In this document: positions 28,750-29,583 of the stretch, in pieces
Numbering within the stretch: the stretch's first letter is position 1
How the letters are laid out: each line of letters starts with the position of its first letter
Origin: a virus
Direction: 5' to 3' (one strand)
Virus record (IMG/VR): IMGVR_UViG_3300045747_000191
Span: 1-29,583 of that record
DNA: 29,583 nt
Made by a program: the position numbers and the translations under genes
Notes under the pieces: generated by a model
What the model was told of the DNA's origin: nothing
Seen by the model: the letters and a program-made list of their open reading frames with translations, nothing else
Databases searched by the model: none

Positions 28750-29529
28750 ATGTGTGGCTCTACACCCCAAGTTGATCCCGGTCCTTCTAATGCAGCGAAC
28801 GCGAATGCTGCGGCAGACCTTGCTTTCAGAACTAAAGTCTACGACGAGTCGAAGCCGTGGCAGGAAGAGTTCCAAGGTCTTACACGAAACGTGGCCAATA
28901 GCGCCCTCGAAGACGCTCGTATTTCCAGAGAACGAGGAAACGAGCAGTACGACCAATACCAGCAAACGTTCCGACCCATCGAACAGAAAATGGCGGCAGA
29001 GGCTATGGACTACGGTAGTGCAGCCGATCAGGAGCGTCAGGCTGGGTCGGCGGTTTCGGATGTTCGTCAGCAGAGCGCAATTGCTCGTGGCATCAGTGCT
29101 AGGGCTATGGCTTCCATGGGGGTTAACCCCAACTCAGGGCGGTTTGCCAGTACCGAAGCAGGCAACACTCTCCGCGAATCAGCTATGGCGGCAGGCGGCG
29201 CAAACAATGCTCGCACTCTTGCTCGTGACAAAGGAATTGGACTGCGCGCTGGCGCTGCGGCCTTCGGTCGCAACCAAGTAAACACCGCTGGTCAGATGAC
29301 TGGTTTGGCGGGAGCTTCCGGCGGCGGCGCAGTGAACGCAGGTAATGCCGGAATGATGGCTGGCCTTCCGTACGCGAACTTCCAAGCGGGTGGTTACGCT
29401 TCCGGGATGCAAGCAGCCGGTATCGGGCAGAGCGCGGCGAACGCAAACGCAAGCTTGGCTGGGCAGTCGCAAGCTGGTACCAGTGGCTTGATTATGGGTG
29501 GGGTTACCGCCGCAGCGACGATATTCTGA
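28750..29529 (+). CDS. Ala/Gly-rich internal virion (ejection) protein candidate (259 aa)
   Basis: GGAGG lies about 5 nt before ATG 28750. Residues ~10-85 form an acidic/charged helix (EEFQGLTRNVANSALEDAR). The rest is Ala/Gly/Gln-rich (GGANNARTLARDKGIGLRAG, GAAAFGRNQVNTAGQMTGLA) and ends in a hydrophobic VTAAATIF. Amphipathic, Ala/Gly-rich proteins after the tail genes are typical of podovirus proteins ejected with the DNA, forming a trans-envelope channel (the T7 gp14 role). The MCGS start could be read as a lipobox fragment, but there is no signal peptide. It shares one base with the next start (TGATG). Confidence 0.65.
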   Translation: MCGSTPQVDPGPSNAANANAAADLAFRTKVYDESKPWQEEFQGLTRNVANSALEDARISRERGNEQYDQYQQTFRPIEQKMAAEAMDYGSAADQERQAGSAVSDVRQQSAIARGISARAMASMGVNPNSGRFASTEAGNTLRESAMAAGGANNARTLARDKGIGLRAGAAAFGRNQVNTAGQMTGLAGASGGGAVNAGNAGMMAGLPYANFQAGGYASGMQAAGIGQSAANANASLAGQSQAGTSGLIMGGVTAAATIF

Positions 29530-29583
29530 TGACACTAGAATGCAAATCTGGGTGTGGTAAATGCTGCGAAGTCGGCGGTACCG
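29529..29583 (+). CDS. Cys-cluster (YkgJ-like) protein, N-terminal part (cut by right edge)
   Basis: ATG 29529 overlaps the preceding stop (TGATG, 29527-29531). Eighteen codons are visible: MTLECKSGCGKCCEVGGT. C-x3-C-x2-C-C within the first 13 residues is the start of the YkgJ/UPF0153 zinc- or iron-binding cysteine cluster family, seen occasionally in phage genomes among virion genes. Its biochemical role is unknown. The call depends on 18 residues. Confidence 0.5.
   Translation, partial: MTLECKSGCGKCCEVGGT

Overview
This window is most of the late (virion and lysis) half of a tailed-phage genome or prophage, probably a short-tailed (podovirus-like) phage of a Gram-negative host. The Gram-negative host is indicated by an i-spanin/o-spanin pair, which is needed only where there is an outer membrane. 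The podovirus-like body plan is indicated by a P22-sized portal (700 aa), a separate scaffold, several small adaptor proteins, a nozzle-like protein and no tail-tube or tape-measure gene in the window. No integrase, tRNA, CRISPR array or insertion sequence was found, so lifestyle cannot be decided here.

Layout. (1) Positions 1-1610 run leftwards: a truncated AP2-type DNA-binding protein leaving the left edge (1-90), an AT-rich control region (91-744) with near-palindromic GGGTAATTATCC repeats, a 61-aa Cys-containing protein (745-930) and a 201-aa unknown protein (1005-1610). (2) Positions 1611-2207 are a divergent control region. Leftwards it holds a possible 27-aa leader ORF followed by foldable RNA. 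Rightwards it holds a strong sigma70-like promoter placed directly on the terminase start codon. (3) Positions 2208-6307 hold the packaging genes (small terminase, large terminase, a strong terminator, portal). (4) Positions 6309-8938 hold small genes and the lysis cassette (membrane proteins/holin candidate, M15 endolysin, embedded spanins). (5) Positions 8987-14342 hold a first appendage cluster: small beta proteins, a Gly-rich adhesin-like protein and a 785-aa protein with sixteen ~20-residue repeats. (6) Positions 14364-17149 hold a head module (78-aa protein, scaffold, coat, decoration candidate) behind its own near-consensus promoter. (7) Positions 17198-28269 hold connector/adaptor proteins and the second appendage cluster (repeat fibre, fibronectin-III protein, nozzle-like protein, gpJ-like central fibre). 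(8) Positions 28295-29583 hold a GNAT acetyltransferase, an Ala/Gly-rich internal-virion-like protein and the start of a Cys-cluster (YkgJ-like) protein cut by the right edge.

How it fits together: most late genes overlap or abut their neighbours (ATGA, TGATG, TAATG), implying translational coupling in long rightward transcripts. Re-initiation of transcription appears at three places (terS, the 78-aa gene before scaffold, and the acetyltransferase). Each has a TATAAA -10 box 5-6 nt before the ATG and no Shine-Dalgarno sequence, so leaderless mRNAs are predicted. The heptamer TAAACAC/GTGTTTA recurs in the two control regions and is a candidate operator. I regard the leaderless late promoters, the heptamer operator set and the leader-ORF/pseudoknot arrangement before the 201-aa gene as the least ordinary content. 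All three are inferences from sequence alone.
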